Shown here: positions 11,708-23,432 of the stretch, one piece after another
Layout: the number at the start of each line of letters is the position of its first letter
Position numbering within the stretch: the first letter of the stretch is position 1
Assembly: GCA_015680685.1 (NCBI GenBank)
Contig: MNCI01006577.1
Location: 136,460-200,459, forward strand
DNA from: Gnetum montanum
Taxonomy: Eukaryota > Streptophyta > Gnetopsida > Gnetales > Gnetaceae
Length of the DNA stretch: 64,000 bases
Direction of reading: 5' to 3'
Notes under the pieces: model-generated
What the model saw: the letters and a program-made list of their open reading frames with translations, nothing else
Database searches by the model: none
What the model was told of the DNA's origin: nothing
Made by a program: the position numbers and the translations under genes

Positions 11708-12576
11708 CTAGCTTAGTTATATATTTATAATATATATCTATAAATTGGCCGATAGAATCTTATAAGATTACAAGTAAAAAGTTCTTTAAGTAAAAAAATT
11801 CACGACTTCTGGACGAAGAACAAGATTTAAAGACCCAAATTTTCATGCCTTCTAGACGAAGAACAAGAGTTATGTACCNATTTTACAACTTCTATCTAAC
11901 TTTATCGATTGTTAATCGTTCTTAGACACTAATAATTAAAAGTATTTAAAATTTTAATTTTATGTAAAATATTGTAAATTTTTATATATAGAAATCATTG
12001 TAATGTATTGCATTTTAAATTCTTGTTCTATGAACAAAGGAATGTACCCATAATTTTTTTAAAGTATAAAATATGCTACAATTATTAGTTGGTTTATATT
12101 TAAAGCTTGTTTCCTTTTACAATCTAATTTTTTGCCATGTTCTCGTTTTATGCTTATAGTTGTTAAATTAAATTGAGGATTCAAATGGTTGTTAGGTAAC
12201 ATGCAACCTTTGCTTAATTTCTACAAGAATTAAAAGTTCAAGTGTACACATGCTATAATGAAGCACTCTACATTCTGCAATCTTTAGGCATCATATTGAA
12301 ACACTCTGAAATTTCTTTGGTTACATAATACAAAATAGAGGAGGTCCTATTGAAAATTTTTCCCTTAATTTATTTACTATGTGTGACTATACATTTGTAA
12401 GCAAAAGCAGTAGTGATGTAGTATTAGCATTAAATTAAATTTGGGAAAATGTTATAGAGAGACAAAATTGAAGCAAAATGTTATTTTAGTCCAATAATAA
12501 AAATAGATAATATACAATGGTTTTTTTTTTCAGTTCAATATCAAATAGACAATGAATCTAGTAATTGTCTATACCT

Positions 12577-13158
12577 TGTTGATGCATAAATTTTTGACAA
12601 ACAATACCCACAAAACTTATTTAAAGAGATTATTGCTTAGGGTACCTCTCATATGGGTATGGAAACCTACAAATAGTCTCAGCTCAAGGGGTAGTGTGGT
12701 GTTTCGTAAAATGGATGTTTAATAATGTAGGTAAACTAAATAACTTTAATAGGTAAATAACATTATAAAATAACTTTGGTAGAGAAACAACTATTGGATT
12801 TAAAATTTCAAGAAGGAGATTTGTGCATTAATGAAGTGTAAAATGCAAAGCATGAAATAACTGATAACTTGAATGAAGATTAACTAGAGTTTTAAAGAAA
12901 CACAAGCTCTATGTTTAAACCACACAATAGAGACCAAAGTTCAAAAACATTCAATAATAGTAATGTTCAATAGTATAATCATGACTCCCAAAACAAAAGC
13001 GCTTGTTGCTTCCCATTGTGAGTGGAATCTAGACAACTTTGATATAATGTTGAGTACTATGTAAATAAATGTCATGAGGTTAAGGCCATTAGGATTTTTT
13101 TATGGGATTAAAACTTTGGTCATGGCCCCATGTTGGCATGGGTGGGTTGTCATCAACA
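12577..13158 (-). repeat. G1 3' LTR
   Basis: 582 bases with 8-base inverted termini: on the minus strand it starts TGTTGATG (13158) and ends CATCAACA (12577). A purine-rich tract lies immediately upstream in that orientation, as expected for a 3' LTR. The outer flank is TACCT (12572-12576); its duplicate would lie beyond the missing 5' LTR. Confidence 0.8.
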
Positions 13159-13176
13159 CTTAGCCCCCAAACTTTT
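13159..13176 (-). other. G1 polypurine tract
   Basis: On the minus strand AAAAGTTTGGGGGCTAAG runs straight into the LTR start TGTTGATG. It is the plus-strand priming site for reverse transcription and fixes the orientation of G1. Confidence 0.75.
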
Positions 13177-14557
13177 AAATTGCATGCAAGTGCAAGGATA
13201 GCAAAAACAACAAAACTTTTAAAAGGATGTACGAAAATATAAAAAATAAAAAGTATTATAAAATAAGGACATAGAATATTTAAGTAACCTATACTATTTT
13301 AAATAAGAATAAAACAATCACACAACCAAAAGAGCACTAAACATTGGCCACCCTTGCTCACACCACCTTCTTTAATCAAGATATAAAGTTTTTATATATA
13401 TATTGGCTATTTATAATTAGGATTTCATTCTCAATCATTTCATAAATAAAAGAACTTAGAATAAGGACTATTTTAAGCACAAGATTTATGCCCAAGTTAA
13501 TGAAGAGGACATGCTTCTTCTAGATTATAGCTAGCCACAACTTTTGGATTTTTCTTTTTAGTTTTTTTTTGGATTTTGGGGGAATAGGTTTAAAAGGGAT
13601 TAGAGGCTAAGGTGAGGATTGCTGTTGGTTTCCATCATACTCAAGAACTTATTACACTACCAATGAACACAAACCTTATTTTTATCATTCTATTTTTTAG
13701 GAAACTTTGCTTATGGCGCACTTCATTCTTAAGGTAAGAGTTCCAACATGAGTTTGGCTAATTAGCTATACTACCAAAGAACATGGTTCTTTTGGAAACT
13801 TTTCCCATGGTGCAGTTCAATCCTCATGTATGTGACTTTTAATTATAATCTAGATGACATCATAGTAGGTCTCCTAGGTGGCTAAGAATTCTCAAGTGGA
13901 GAGGAACACACTTCACCATGTTACTCATAGTATAGTCATGGATCATCACACTTGAAGGCTAGGGTTTATAAGAGATAAAATGGAAATTTCTAAGGTCAAC
14001 TAGTGATTGTGGCTAACCATTCTTCAACCTCACGTGTCCTACATTTACATGACCATGATAATAACATGATAAGTTAGCATAAACTCCATCCTATATAATC
14101 CAACATAACTAATAAAATTAAAACCTTGAAATAGATTGGGAAAAATAATGTGATATTAAAATATTTCATATAAGGAGATATTAGAGAATAGTAATGTGAT
14201 ATATAAAACAATATACTTGTATTATTTTCAAATGGTGTTATGATGATCCAATGCCCAATAACTCAAATGATCATAATGATTATTAGAATCACATTGAAAA
14301 ACACAAATAGATAAAATCAAATCTAATAAGTTAAGAAAGATATGCAAATAAAATATGCAAATGCAACTATATACAAATGAAATGCATGGAAAAAGGGAAG
14401 AAAGCATGAAACTAGGGATCTACTAGGGGTCCACGTGGGGCACCTAAGTAGAAATGTTTTAAATGAAATGCATTAAAATTTCTATTTAATTTGTATCCTT
14501 ACAAATTAGCAATTTTGTAAACATTGGGACTAATGATATTTGCAACTTGGTATGGAC
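13177..14557 (-). other. G1 region between INT and LTR
   Basis: About 1.4 kb with no recognisable protein domain. It contains an imperfect duplication: 13650-13735 and 13770-13830 share ACTACCAA(A/T)GAACA, GGAAACTTT and ATGG(C/T)GCA blocks. This is the expected 3' untranslated region of G1. Confidence 0.55.
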
Positions 14558-14981
14558 TCAACCACATAGGAGAAAACTTAGTTTGAGGCTAGTTTGACTA
14601 GATGCTCTATCTTTCTTAAGGACCAAATCACCTACTTGAAACACTTTGGATGCATATTTCTTATCAAACCATATTTTAACAGCTTGTTGATGACTAAATA
14701 AATTTTTAATTGCTTTGATCGTTTTAAGTTCTAAATTCCAAATATCATATGTACATGAGATTAAATGTTCATTAGTTGGTAAATAATCCAAGAAAAACTG
14801 ATATGTAGGGATTTGCAAATTCATTTGGAGTATTAGTTGTTGTCCATATACTAAATCATATGGTATAGCTTTGATTGATTCTTTATAATGAATCCTATTT
14901 GCCAAAATTTCTCATTTTAATTGTTCATTCCAAGTTTGTGGGTTTTGGAAAATCATTTTCTGAATTCCATCCAATATAACT
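14558..14981 (-). pseudogene. pol: G1 integrase, C-terminal part
   Basis: Minus-strand end of the integrase, which joins retrotransposon cDNA to the chromosome. It opens at the A2 insertion junction with LDGIQKMIFQNPQTWNEQL, then after one stop ILANRIHYKESIKAIPYDLVYG, the usual tail of the integrase core, and VKIWFDKKYASKVFQVGDLVL, the GPF/GPY-type C-terminal region. The catalytic part of the same protein is at 48061-48900, 33 kb away. When the insert is ignored the frame continues without a shift (the Glu motif VESSNK at the far side joins I/V-L/I-LDGIQK here). Confidence 0.88.
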
Positions 14982-15902
14982 TGATGAGTCATAGTTGGCC
15001 ATGTCAACAAGCCCTTGTTGATTAGGCCCCATCAATTGGTCCCCATTGATGCAACCTTTTTGATGCATCGTTTCATGCATCTACATGGCCTTGTCGATGC
15101 TGGGTTTGTCCTTGTTTATAAATACATGCTCACTAGTTGCATTTACGACATTAGTCAGTCATAGTGTAGCAAAGCTCTTACAATTTTTCCATTTGAAAGA
15201 TAGAATATTTTCTTGAGTGTTTGCAGCAGGAGTCACTGAGTGTACAAATCATTATTTGAGCACTATTATGCCTGAGCATGATAGTATGTGTGAAAATAAA
15301 GATATGCTTCTTGATAAACCTTGCATTATTTTGGATAGTTTAGATGTTTCATTCATGCATTTAATGCTTTTAGTTATTGATTCAATGATTTCAAGTTATT
15401 AAGATAATGAAGTAATTAAGCGAGATAGCCTAGATAAATTAAATACATAAGTACAAATGCTTTAAGCATAACATGTATTCGCATGGTAATCCCAACAGCA
15501 TTATTGCTTTGTGCTCCTAGTAGCATAGTGCTTGGTAACCCAACAATGGATATGTGGGTTTAGGAAATGTACGGAAAGTGGGACAAAATGTTTATATTAG
15601 GACTAGTTAGAGACCAATCGGTTAGTTAAATTAAATTAGTCATTAAATTACTTCATATCTCTCTTCAAGCACCAAAGAACATAGAACATAAAATGATAAA
15701 AATCATATGACTTGATTACACTTAACCATACCTTTGTACTTCACAAGTGTAATTGGGAAGACAATGAATGACCTTAGGGCAAGGTTCACTTCCTAGAAGA
15801 GTAGTGTACTAGAAACTATAGAGTCCATGAAATTCGATTAAATTGTGCATGAACACTTTGTGATTCATATGGCTGGGTCTAGGGGCACCTCGCCACTTAT
15901 CA
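14982..15902 (+). repeat. A2 5' LTR
   Basis: 921 bases. U3 has a run of GGCC and GTCGA/TTGATG motifs, then TATAAATA at 15117-15124. R/U5 matches the 3' LTR closely (for example GAGCACTATT and CTTCTTGATAAACCTTG), followed by CTTGGTAA minisatellite units at 15478-15550. It ends ACTTATCA, directly before the primer site. The short ORF at 15217-15402 is LTR sequence, not a gene. Confidence 0.9.
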
Positions 15903-15903
15903 T

Positions 15904-15921
15904 TGGTGTCATTGTTGGGGA
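15904..15921 (+). other. decayed tRNA-Asp-type primer site (A2)
   Basis: TGGTGTCATTGTTGGGGA differs from the tRNA-Asp-type site at 5 of 18 positions, and all five differences are C-to-T or G-to-A transitions. It lies one base after the LTR end. Confidence 0.8.
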
Positions 15922-15959
15922 CCCTATTTGTCGAAGCATGCAATATCTAGGATTAGTGA

Positions 15960-18255
15960 ACATTATTAATATCATTGAAAAAAATCAATGTCAACATTAC
16001 TCTCACATGACATATAATTACAAAAGTACATTGATTATTTGTTTGTTGCAAAATGATTTATTCTTCTTATAGGCATGAAGATGTTAATCCATTGATCCCA
16101 CGATAGTGCAAAGTGGTGTATATGCATCTAGATGAGTATGTACCTAACTTCACCTTCATCCTAGACCAGGATGAGCAACTATGATGGTAGGATATGGAGG
16201 GCAACTTTGTAATGCCCCTCGATTGATTCATGCTCATGATGCTACTTCAGACACTTAAGAAGTTAGGCATCCATGATCTTCAAGAGGAGTATGTTATGCA
16301 AGATTATGACTTCCAAGACTATGGTCTCACTGACACACAACGCAGGAGAGATCAACATGAAGAAAAGAACCATGGGTTTGTAAAGGAAAAACACTTCACT
16401 AATCCCTTGTTCCTATTAAACCAAATTGACAATGAGCATACTCTCTTTAGGGGTTCTCAACATGAAGATTCTTCACCCCTTGTTATTGATGATGAGGGTG
16501 TGGCCCTGAACCTATGATCCACTATTGAGAAACTAGGTTTAGAAAAAAAAGTGAGAGTCAAGGTAGGGACTTGGGCAAACAGCATGATGGTAAGGAATCT
16601 AAGGATGGTGGTCGTAATGAGCGAAGAGGTAATGACGAACACTATGGTGGTGGTGGTGTTCCATCTTCCTCTTCATCCTCTTCATTTGATTTTAAACATT
16701 CCTTTTCATCTGCTAGTTCTAATGGAAGCTATTGTAGAAATAGTTGTGATGAACGTGATCAATGAGACAATAATGGTCATAGAGCCCGCTAAGAACACAA
16801 GGGTGGCAGGAATCATCATTGGCACCATCAACACAATGATAATGATGAACCTTTTTTGGTGACTCAAATCATGCTTAACATTGTAAAGGTAGTTAAGATC
16901 CCAACTAGGCATGAGAAAGATAGTCAGATTAAGTGCTTAGATATGAACTATATTCCAAGATTTTAGGGGGATATAATTATGATTCGTAGACACATCTAAA
17001 AGCTTTCTATGATTCCTGTGCCTTACAGAACATTGAAAATGATTGGAAAAAACTCAATATCTTCCCTAGGACACTCATCAAGAAAGCTAAAAGCTGGTAC
17101 TAGTCCTTGGAGCTTGAATTTATTTGTCGATAAAATACAATGCTTAAGCTATTTAATGACAAATACTAAATGTACTCTAGAGATTCTAATCTGATAAGGA
17201 ATATCCAAGGCTAGAAATAGGGAATAAATGAACCCTTAGATGCTACCATTGGAATATGTTATTCTCTCTTGCATCGATGCCTTGGCCATGGTTACTCTAA
17301 AAGAGAGCAACTTTGCCACATCATAGATGGGCTTAGAGTAGAAGCCAGAAGAACTCTTGGGGTTTATGCCCAAGGGAGACTATTCAAATTAAGAGCTCAT
17401 CAGATACAAAGGTTGATAGAGTAGGTTGCAAAACAAGAAGGTGATTTGTGAAAGAAGGAAAGTGTAGAAGAATATAATAGAGAACCTTCCATCATAAAAA
17501 GAGAGGTTTGATTTTGTGATGAGGAGTCACCACTTGATGAAGTAGTAAACAGGAAAACCTTGCCTATCCAAAAATCTATTTCTAATATTTTAGCTAAGGT
17601 TGACAAACTATGGGACTCTTTGGATGAAAAATTCCAAACTAATATGAAGATTGTTGAAGCATCTAAAGAGTAGAATAGTGATTGTGACTGTAGGAGGTGG
17701 AAAGAAGTTGATAATGCCTACTAGAGAGGTAAGGGTAAAGCTGCTGCAATGAAAGAAGCTTTGGAGATAGACTTTGATGATGATGTTGGTTATGAAATCT
17801 ATTAATATGAACATCTAAAAAGTTGTTTCCCTATGATGTCACACTTATAAGAGTCTAGGATGTACATGCTGAATCCTCTACTAGCACGTAGGCAAGCACC
17901 TAGATGATTACCTTATCCTCAAGACAATCCAAGGTAGTTCCACTAGCAACATAAACTTACTATCCAAATGGAGCTCCACCAAAATCATATGAGCAATATC
18001 AACAATGGCACCAACCATAATTATGGGGGATACCACCACCAAGACAATAGTACCCTTAATGGAAATTAGATCCATATGGGTACTATGTTCAACAATCTGT
18101 TTCTCCAGCATCACTATTACCCTCTAGAGTACCATCAAATTTATTCACCATCTACTTTAGGGGAGCAATGATATCCATACCACCCTCCACAGTTATTTGC
18201 ACACATTTCTCCACCCTCTACCTAGTTACCTCCTACTCTATTCCCCATAGCCATA
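15960..18255 (+). pseudogene. gag: Athila-like gag remnant (A2)
   Basis: Decayed plus-strand Gag. The 16230-16517 segment is an open N-terminal region (LGIHDLQEEYVMQDYD and an acidic tail). The capsid-type part lies at about 17000-17400 (SFYDSCALQNIENDW, FPRTLIKKAKSWY, CHIIDGLRVEARRTLGVYAQG) and is homologous to A1 gag at 780-1200. A CX2CX3HX4C knuckle survives in damaged form at about 17789-17830 (last part YEHLKSCFP, with Cys-to-Tyr changes). The tail to 18255 is rich in Pro, Gln and Tyr. Several frame changes and many TAG/TAA/TGA stops. S1 interrupts the end of this region at 18261. The exact start codon is not determined. Confidence 0.85.
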
Positions 18256-18260
18256 ACAAC

Positions 18261-19088
18261 TAATGGGATGCGATATCGCATGGGCCACAATATTGTGTAT
18301 GCGATATCGCATCCCCTGTGATATTGCGTACATGATATCGCAGTGAGCCACCGAATCTATAAATAAGAGGTAGCTCTCCATTGTTTCTAAGTTTATGCCT
18401 AAACCGTAGTGAAACTCTGGTAGTTTTTCCTATCCAGAGAAAGAATAATTTCCATGTTCCTGTAGTAGGAGCTCCAAAGTGAACGAATCTTTATTCGAGC
18501 AAATATTGTACCTGAACACAAGTTTGTGTACGGAAATAAAGACGAACTTCTTGGATAAACCTTGCAGTGCATGGACTAGGCTAAATAGGATTTTAATTAT
18601 TTTTATTTATTGTTCATGTTTAAATGCTTTATTAATTCATTAAATCTCTCTCAACCCTTCTCTCCTAGTTAAGTGCATTTAGTACGACCACTTCGAGCAC
18701 GTGCATTATGCTTGGTAATCCTAGCAATGAATAGCATTTGGTAAGCCCAAAAGTTGCATTGGTTCAGGGTGTGAACGGTAAGTGGGAACGGATATTGATG
18801 CTAGGTTAATTAAGGCTTAGTTAGTTAGTTAAAGTTAGTCAATTAGTCTCTTCACCCTTCACCTCCTTAGCATAGGAGATAAAATAGAAAAGATATAAAA
18901 ATCATATACCTCATACTTACTTAACCATACAACTATGAAAAATACAAGTAAGTCTGGGAACACAATGAATGATTAACCTTAAGTGTTCCATGAGGCGTGT
19001 AGGCACTTAGTCTATGGAGTTTGACTGGATCGCACGTGTAATGTTCATATTCATATTGTTGAGTGTAGGGGTACCTTGCCAATCATCA
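18261..19088 (+). repeat. S1, solo LTR of the A1 family
   Basis: 828 bases, homologous to the A1 LTR (reverse complement of 1639-2580): GCGATATCGC array, TATA box, TCTTTATTCGAG, the CTTGGTAA-type units and the end GGGGTACCTTGCCAATCATCA. The start is TAATGGG for TGATGAG. It is flanked by ACAAC (18256-18260) and GCAAC (19089-19093), 4 of 5 identical, with no primer site and no internal region. This is the footprint of LTR-LTR recombination. Confidence 0.85.
18270..18366 (+). promoter_or_regulatory. S1 palindrome array and TATA box
   Basis: GCGATATCGC is perfect at 18270-18279 and 18301-18310. CACAATATTGTG (18286-18297), GTGATATTGC (18318-18327) and a TGATATCGC variant near 18333 look like decayed copies. 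TATAAATAAGAGG begins at 18358. The layout equals that of the A1 LTR but with more palindrome copies. Confidence 0.65.
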
Positions 19089-19093
19089 GCAAC

Positions 19094-19900
19094 AAAATGC
19101 TATGAGGGTTGTACATTCACAACCAACCTTGTCGTCAAGTGGTTTGGATAATTAATTTAGGAAATGACCCTTTTTTGAACTGATAGTCCTCCCAAACCTT
19201 CACAACCTAATGTGGTTGGTTGCCCTACATCTCTAACATCCTCATCCTCTACATCAAATACATTCGAGAATTCTTCAAACCAAATGCCACCTTGGATCTA
19301 CACTATGATGTTAACTCATGTTGTTTTTGATTAAATCAAGGCTGGTAATCTTTCCACAAAAGGATCTAACCTTGGAAGTCCTCTTATTTACTTGTAGATC
19401 ACCAAACATGAGCCATGCAAGGATCTTCTTGATTCTAGTCCCAGTGTCAATCTCATCTTCCATGGCATGCACAAAAACTAGAACCTACCAACTCTTAAGA
19501 AGAGAAACATCTATTTGGAATTGGTAGACTAGTCAATCACTATTCATTTGGGGTTAATGAAGGACATTGTGACCATAGTTAGTGGGTGATCCTATCTTGT
19601 CAACTTCATGGTGATCAAGGTCAAGAATTGCAAAAGAGACTTCTCCATAATTATGGAAAGGTCTTGGTTAAGCATAGTTGGTGTGTGAATGGGTATAAGG
19701 GACCTCTTCTTAGATATATCCAAGGAAAATAGATTTGGATGCTTAGAGAAGAAGCATGTTCTATGCATTTTGTACAACAATAACAAGTGAAATTGCTTGT
19801 ATAAAATCTAGTCCATTAAAAGTACATGCCTAAAAGCATGGAATCAATGTGCAAAAGATGTAAATATCCAAAAATGCTTGTATGAAACAACCACAAAGTA
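19094..19900 (+). other. A2 region between gag and RT
   Basis: About 800 bases where the protease would be expected. I could not find a convincing D-S/T-G-A site in any plus-strand frame. Short open stretches exist but carry no recognisable motif. Confidence 0.4.
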
Positions 19901-22900
19901 GGAGGGAACCCAGTGGTTGACAGTTGACTTTGATTGTAGCACATTATGCATGGAACCAATTGAGAGCCTGACATGTGCTTATGTCAAAGGTATGGATGAA
20001 CTTGAGCAAGCTCATCACCAACTCTTTGATGATGAAGATGATCATACTTGTTGAGAAGAGTTGGAAATCCTTGATAATTTCAAGAAAGAGCCCCTTGAGT
20101 TAAAAACTCTACCAACCAACCTGGAATATGCATTTTTAAATAATGAAAAGTCGATCATAATCAATGCCAAACTTGATCTTGAATAAAAAGAAAAGTTTTT
20201 AAAGGTGATTAACAAATGGCCAACAACATTTGCTTAGTCATATCTTGAGATGACTAGAATTGATTCATGGATATGCTAGCATCACACTTACACTAACTTG
20301 TCCATGAAGCTAAGAAGGTAGCCACAAAGGTGATTGAATCCTAAGTTGAAACTAATCATTAAGAAGGAAATAGAATAACTCTTCAAGGTGGGGTTCATTT
20401 ATCTCATTGTGGATAGTGAGTGGGTTAGTCCACTCATAATTGTGCCAAAGAAAGATGGTAAGTGATGGATCTACATTGACTTAGGCTATTGAACATGGCA
20501 ATATTTAAAGACCATTTTCCATTGCCATTTTTGGACCAAGTGTTAGACACAATTTTTGGGCATTGCTATTATAGCTGCTTGGATGGTTATAATGGCTATA
20601 ACCAAATGCAAATTGCTCTAGAAGATTAGGCCATGACTACATTAAAATTTCATAAGGGAACTTTGTATATTGTAAGATGCCATTTGGTTTGTGCAATGCC
20701 CTTGCAACATTTCAATGCTTGGTTCTTAGTATTTTTTAACAACAAATTGGTAGCAAGCTAGAAGTCTTGATGGATGAATTCTCTACCTATGGAGCTACAT
20801 TTGAGTAAGCCCTTGATCACATTGAGTAGGTACTAAAATGATGTGTTCAAATAAACCTTAGGCTTAATTGGAAAAAATGCCATCTAATGGTGCAGAAAGA
20901 CATAGTACCAGGGCACCAAATTTCACAAGAAGAAATTGAGGTAGACATAGAAAAGATAATGGTCATCCAAAGAATGACATGTCAACTAAAGATAGTTAAA
21001 TATGTTTGATCATTCCTTGGACACACTGTCTACTACCAGTGATTCATAGAGAATTTTTCTAAGATCACAAAGTCATTGGTTAAGCTTATGAAGAAAGATG
21101 CTCCTTTCATCTAGACCAAGGAGTGTGAACATGCATTCCAATAGTTGAAGGAAAAACTTATAAAAACGCTAATTCTATGGGCACTAGACTAGTCTAGACC
21201 ATTCCACATAATGATAGATGTATCTAATTATGCATTGGGAGCCATACTTAGATAGTTGGATGATAAGAAATCTCTATATTAAATCCACTACACTAGATGA
21301 AGCATTGTGAGTGCACAATTGATTATCCCAAAACTAAGAAAGAACTGATGGCAGTGGTGTATGCTCTCAAAAATCTTAGATAATATGTACTTAGCTACAA
21401 AGTGTTTGTGCACATAGACCACAGTCCCATCTGCTTCCTAATCAATAAGCCAATGGTGAGCCCTCATATCATATGGTGGCTCATGATCTTGCAGGAATTT
21501 GATCTCACAATGGTAGATCGAAAAGGAACTAAGAATGTGGTTTCTGACCACCTCTCTCAGTTAAGATGAGATAATAAAGAGAAGGAGAGCCCACTCTTTG
21601 ATCAATTTCTAGATGAACTTCTCTTATAGAAGCAGTAAATGAACAAATGTTTATCAAAACAACATGTTACAATGCAATCCTCACTTACCTTCTCGCTTAG
21701 GAGATGCCACAAGATCTGGAATTTAGGAAGTAATAATAGTTTCTTCATTGGGCATAGTACTTCATGGAAATCAATGGACACCTTTACAAGGTGTGCATTG
21801 ATGGCCTAGTTTGTTGGTATGTCCCTAATTTAGATCAACTACATGTTCTCCAGGATGCTCATGAAGGCCCTTGAGGAGGCCACTATGTAGGAAGATGCAT
21901 GGCTATAAAAATGCTGATGGTAGGATACTATTAGCCTACAATCATTAGGGATGCCCACCAGTTCATCCAATCTTGTGAATGTTGTTAAAGAGATGTTGGG
22001 ATGACCATAAGAATGGAGGATCATCAATAGTGGATTCAACCACTGAAGCCCGTTGACATGTGGTGCATAGACTTCATGGATCCCATCACATCAATGTCTA
22101 ATGAAAAGGCATATATCATTGTAGCAGTCAACTACTATATCAAATGGATAGAAGCAACAACTTTCACTGATTGTACATCATCCATTACTACTAGATTTGC
22201 ACAACAAAATATTGTAAATAGGCTTGGGATGCCACGTGCACTAATTTCTAACAATGGAACCTACTTTATAGGTGTCACCTTTTGAAAACTTATGCAATGC
22301 TTATGGGTCAAACATAAATTAATAACACCTTATCACCCATAAGCCAACGGTCAAGCAAAAGTAACTAATAGGGGGATCATAAAGATCTTAATAAGAACAA
22401 TAAGAAAATATAGGAGAGATTGGAGCAAAAAACTCAACAATGCCCTTTGGGCCTACCGCTCAACATAGAAACTCCTGATTGACTACTCTCCCTATGAGCT
22501 AATGTACGAAAAACTTCCAATGCTCCCAATTCAATTTGAGCTTCATACATTCTCAATGGCTTGTGAATCTGATCTTGACCTAAGTCTAGCATAAAAAGAA
22601 AGACCGATCAACCTCAATGTGCTCGACACAAATCGACTAGTGGGCCTATCTTTGAATGAAGTGTGCAAGTATTTCAATAAGCAATGTCATGACCTTAGAA
22701 TAAGAAAAGTAAAATTCCAACCTCATGATAAGGTCCTCTACTAGAACCCCACACATGTACCCTGGAAGAAAAAGTTTCAAACATTGTGGAAAGAACCTTA
22801 TATAATTGATAAAACTTTTCCATCTAGGGCCATGTTAATTTACAAATCTGTAAGCCCAAGAAAAAAGTAGTTGGTCAACTTTCAACAAGTAAAACCTTTC

Positions 22901-22920
22901 CTAGAACCAAGATAAGCTAG
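19901..22920 (+). pseudogene. pol: Athila-like RT-RNase H-INT remnant (A2)
   Basis: Reverse transcriptase, RNase H and integrase of A2. The leader into RT contains PLELKTLPTNLEYAFL (20093-20140), a hallmark of Athila-type elements. RT shows SEWVSPLIIVPKKDGK (20410-20460) and the polymerase motif as LMDEFSTYG (about 20767), where Athila has FMDDFSVYG; the second Asp is Glu here. RNase H ends ILQEFDLTMV and KNVVSDHLSQLR (21490-21570). INT has the zinc-binding H-H part (AHEGP, GGHYVGR) and Cys pair (CECC) at 21860-21990, core IDFMDPI (22070), SNNGTYF where the second catalytic Asp is Asn (22247), and LITPYHP. Many stops and some frame changes; not functional. Confidence 0.9.
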
Positions 22921-23432
22921 TGCAACAACTATCTTAATGGATGAACAACCATGTTCAATTTTTTGAATCTCCTCCTTCCAAATTAGTCATGGGGAGATGG
23001 CCATCCATGCTAACCATCCATAAGGATCCTTAGTTTTTCACCTTGTTTTGTTTTATACATTTTTTTTTACACTTTGTTGATTTTTACCTATTTTCTCAAT
23101 TTTTGTTTTACAACATCATTAGTATGTTTTATCTTTCTTGAATATTTTATACTTTTTTTATATATTTTACTTTATTGTATTTTTGTGTGTTTCTTTTCAT
23201 TATTTTTGCTAATCAAAGTACTTTATTATTGTAGGACATAGTGCCACTATTGCTATTTACTAATGATGGTTTGTGCTTAATGTTGTGATTGTTAATGTCT
23301 AGTCTCTATTTTTGAATTATGATATTTGATTACTATGACATGGTTTATTTTTCATAGAATAGGTAGTGAGTTCACATCATCCACCCATTCAAAAACTATA
23401 TGGTTTTCCTTGTTTTGGGAGTTTGAGGTCCC
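22921..23432 (+). other. A2 sequence between INT and O1 insertion
   Basis: About 500 T-rich bases without coding potential. It ends with GTCCC (23428-23432), the left copy of the O1 target duplication. The A2 sequence resumes at 42661. Confidence 0.6.

Larger units (their letters stand above)
7420..12576. other. AT-rich region without recognised genes
   Basis: About 5.2 kb, very AT-rich, lying between T1 and the 3' LTR of G1. No ORF with a recognisable motif on either strand. It holds an inverted fragment of a G1-type LTR end (8210-8338), a 74-base tandem duplication (10181-10326), a short direct repeat ATGTAGC(C/T)TTTGGTT near 10903 and 10938, a 26-base inverted repeat (11524-11707) and a direct repeat around CTTCT(G/A)GACGAAGAACAAGA near 11797 and 11850. 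Single ambiguous bases are at 11551 and 11879. It is probably decayed repeat DNA; I cannot assign it. Confidence 0.5.

Noticed and set aside
8210-12702. Inverted repeat pair that could be the ends of a 4.5-kb DNA transposon
   Set aside because: The right arm is the end of the G1 3' LTR, which has its own TGTTGATG/CATCAACA termini and polypurine tract. The left arm is therefore an inverted LTR fragment.
15217-15402. 61-codon plus-strand ORF, with a 69-codon counterpart at 47351-47560
   Set aside because: The two are the same position in the two A2 LTRs (R/U5). Similarity reflects LTR homology, not a conserved gene.
16551-16862. Overlapping plus-strand ORFs rich in Met/Val or Ser
   Set aside because: They are alternative frames of the low-complexity part of A2 gag.
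18261-19088. S1 as the 5' LTR of a separate full-length element containing the downstream pol
   Set aside because: No primer site follows it, near-identical 5-base flanks surround it, and the pol is of the same lineage as the A2 gag upstream.
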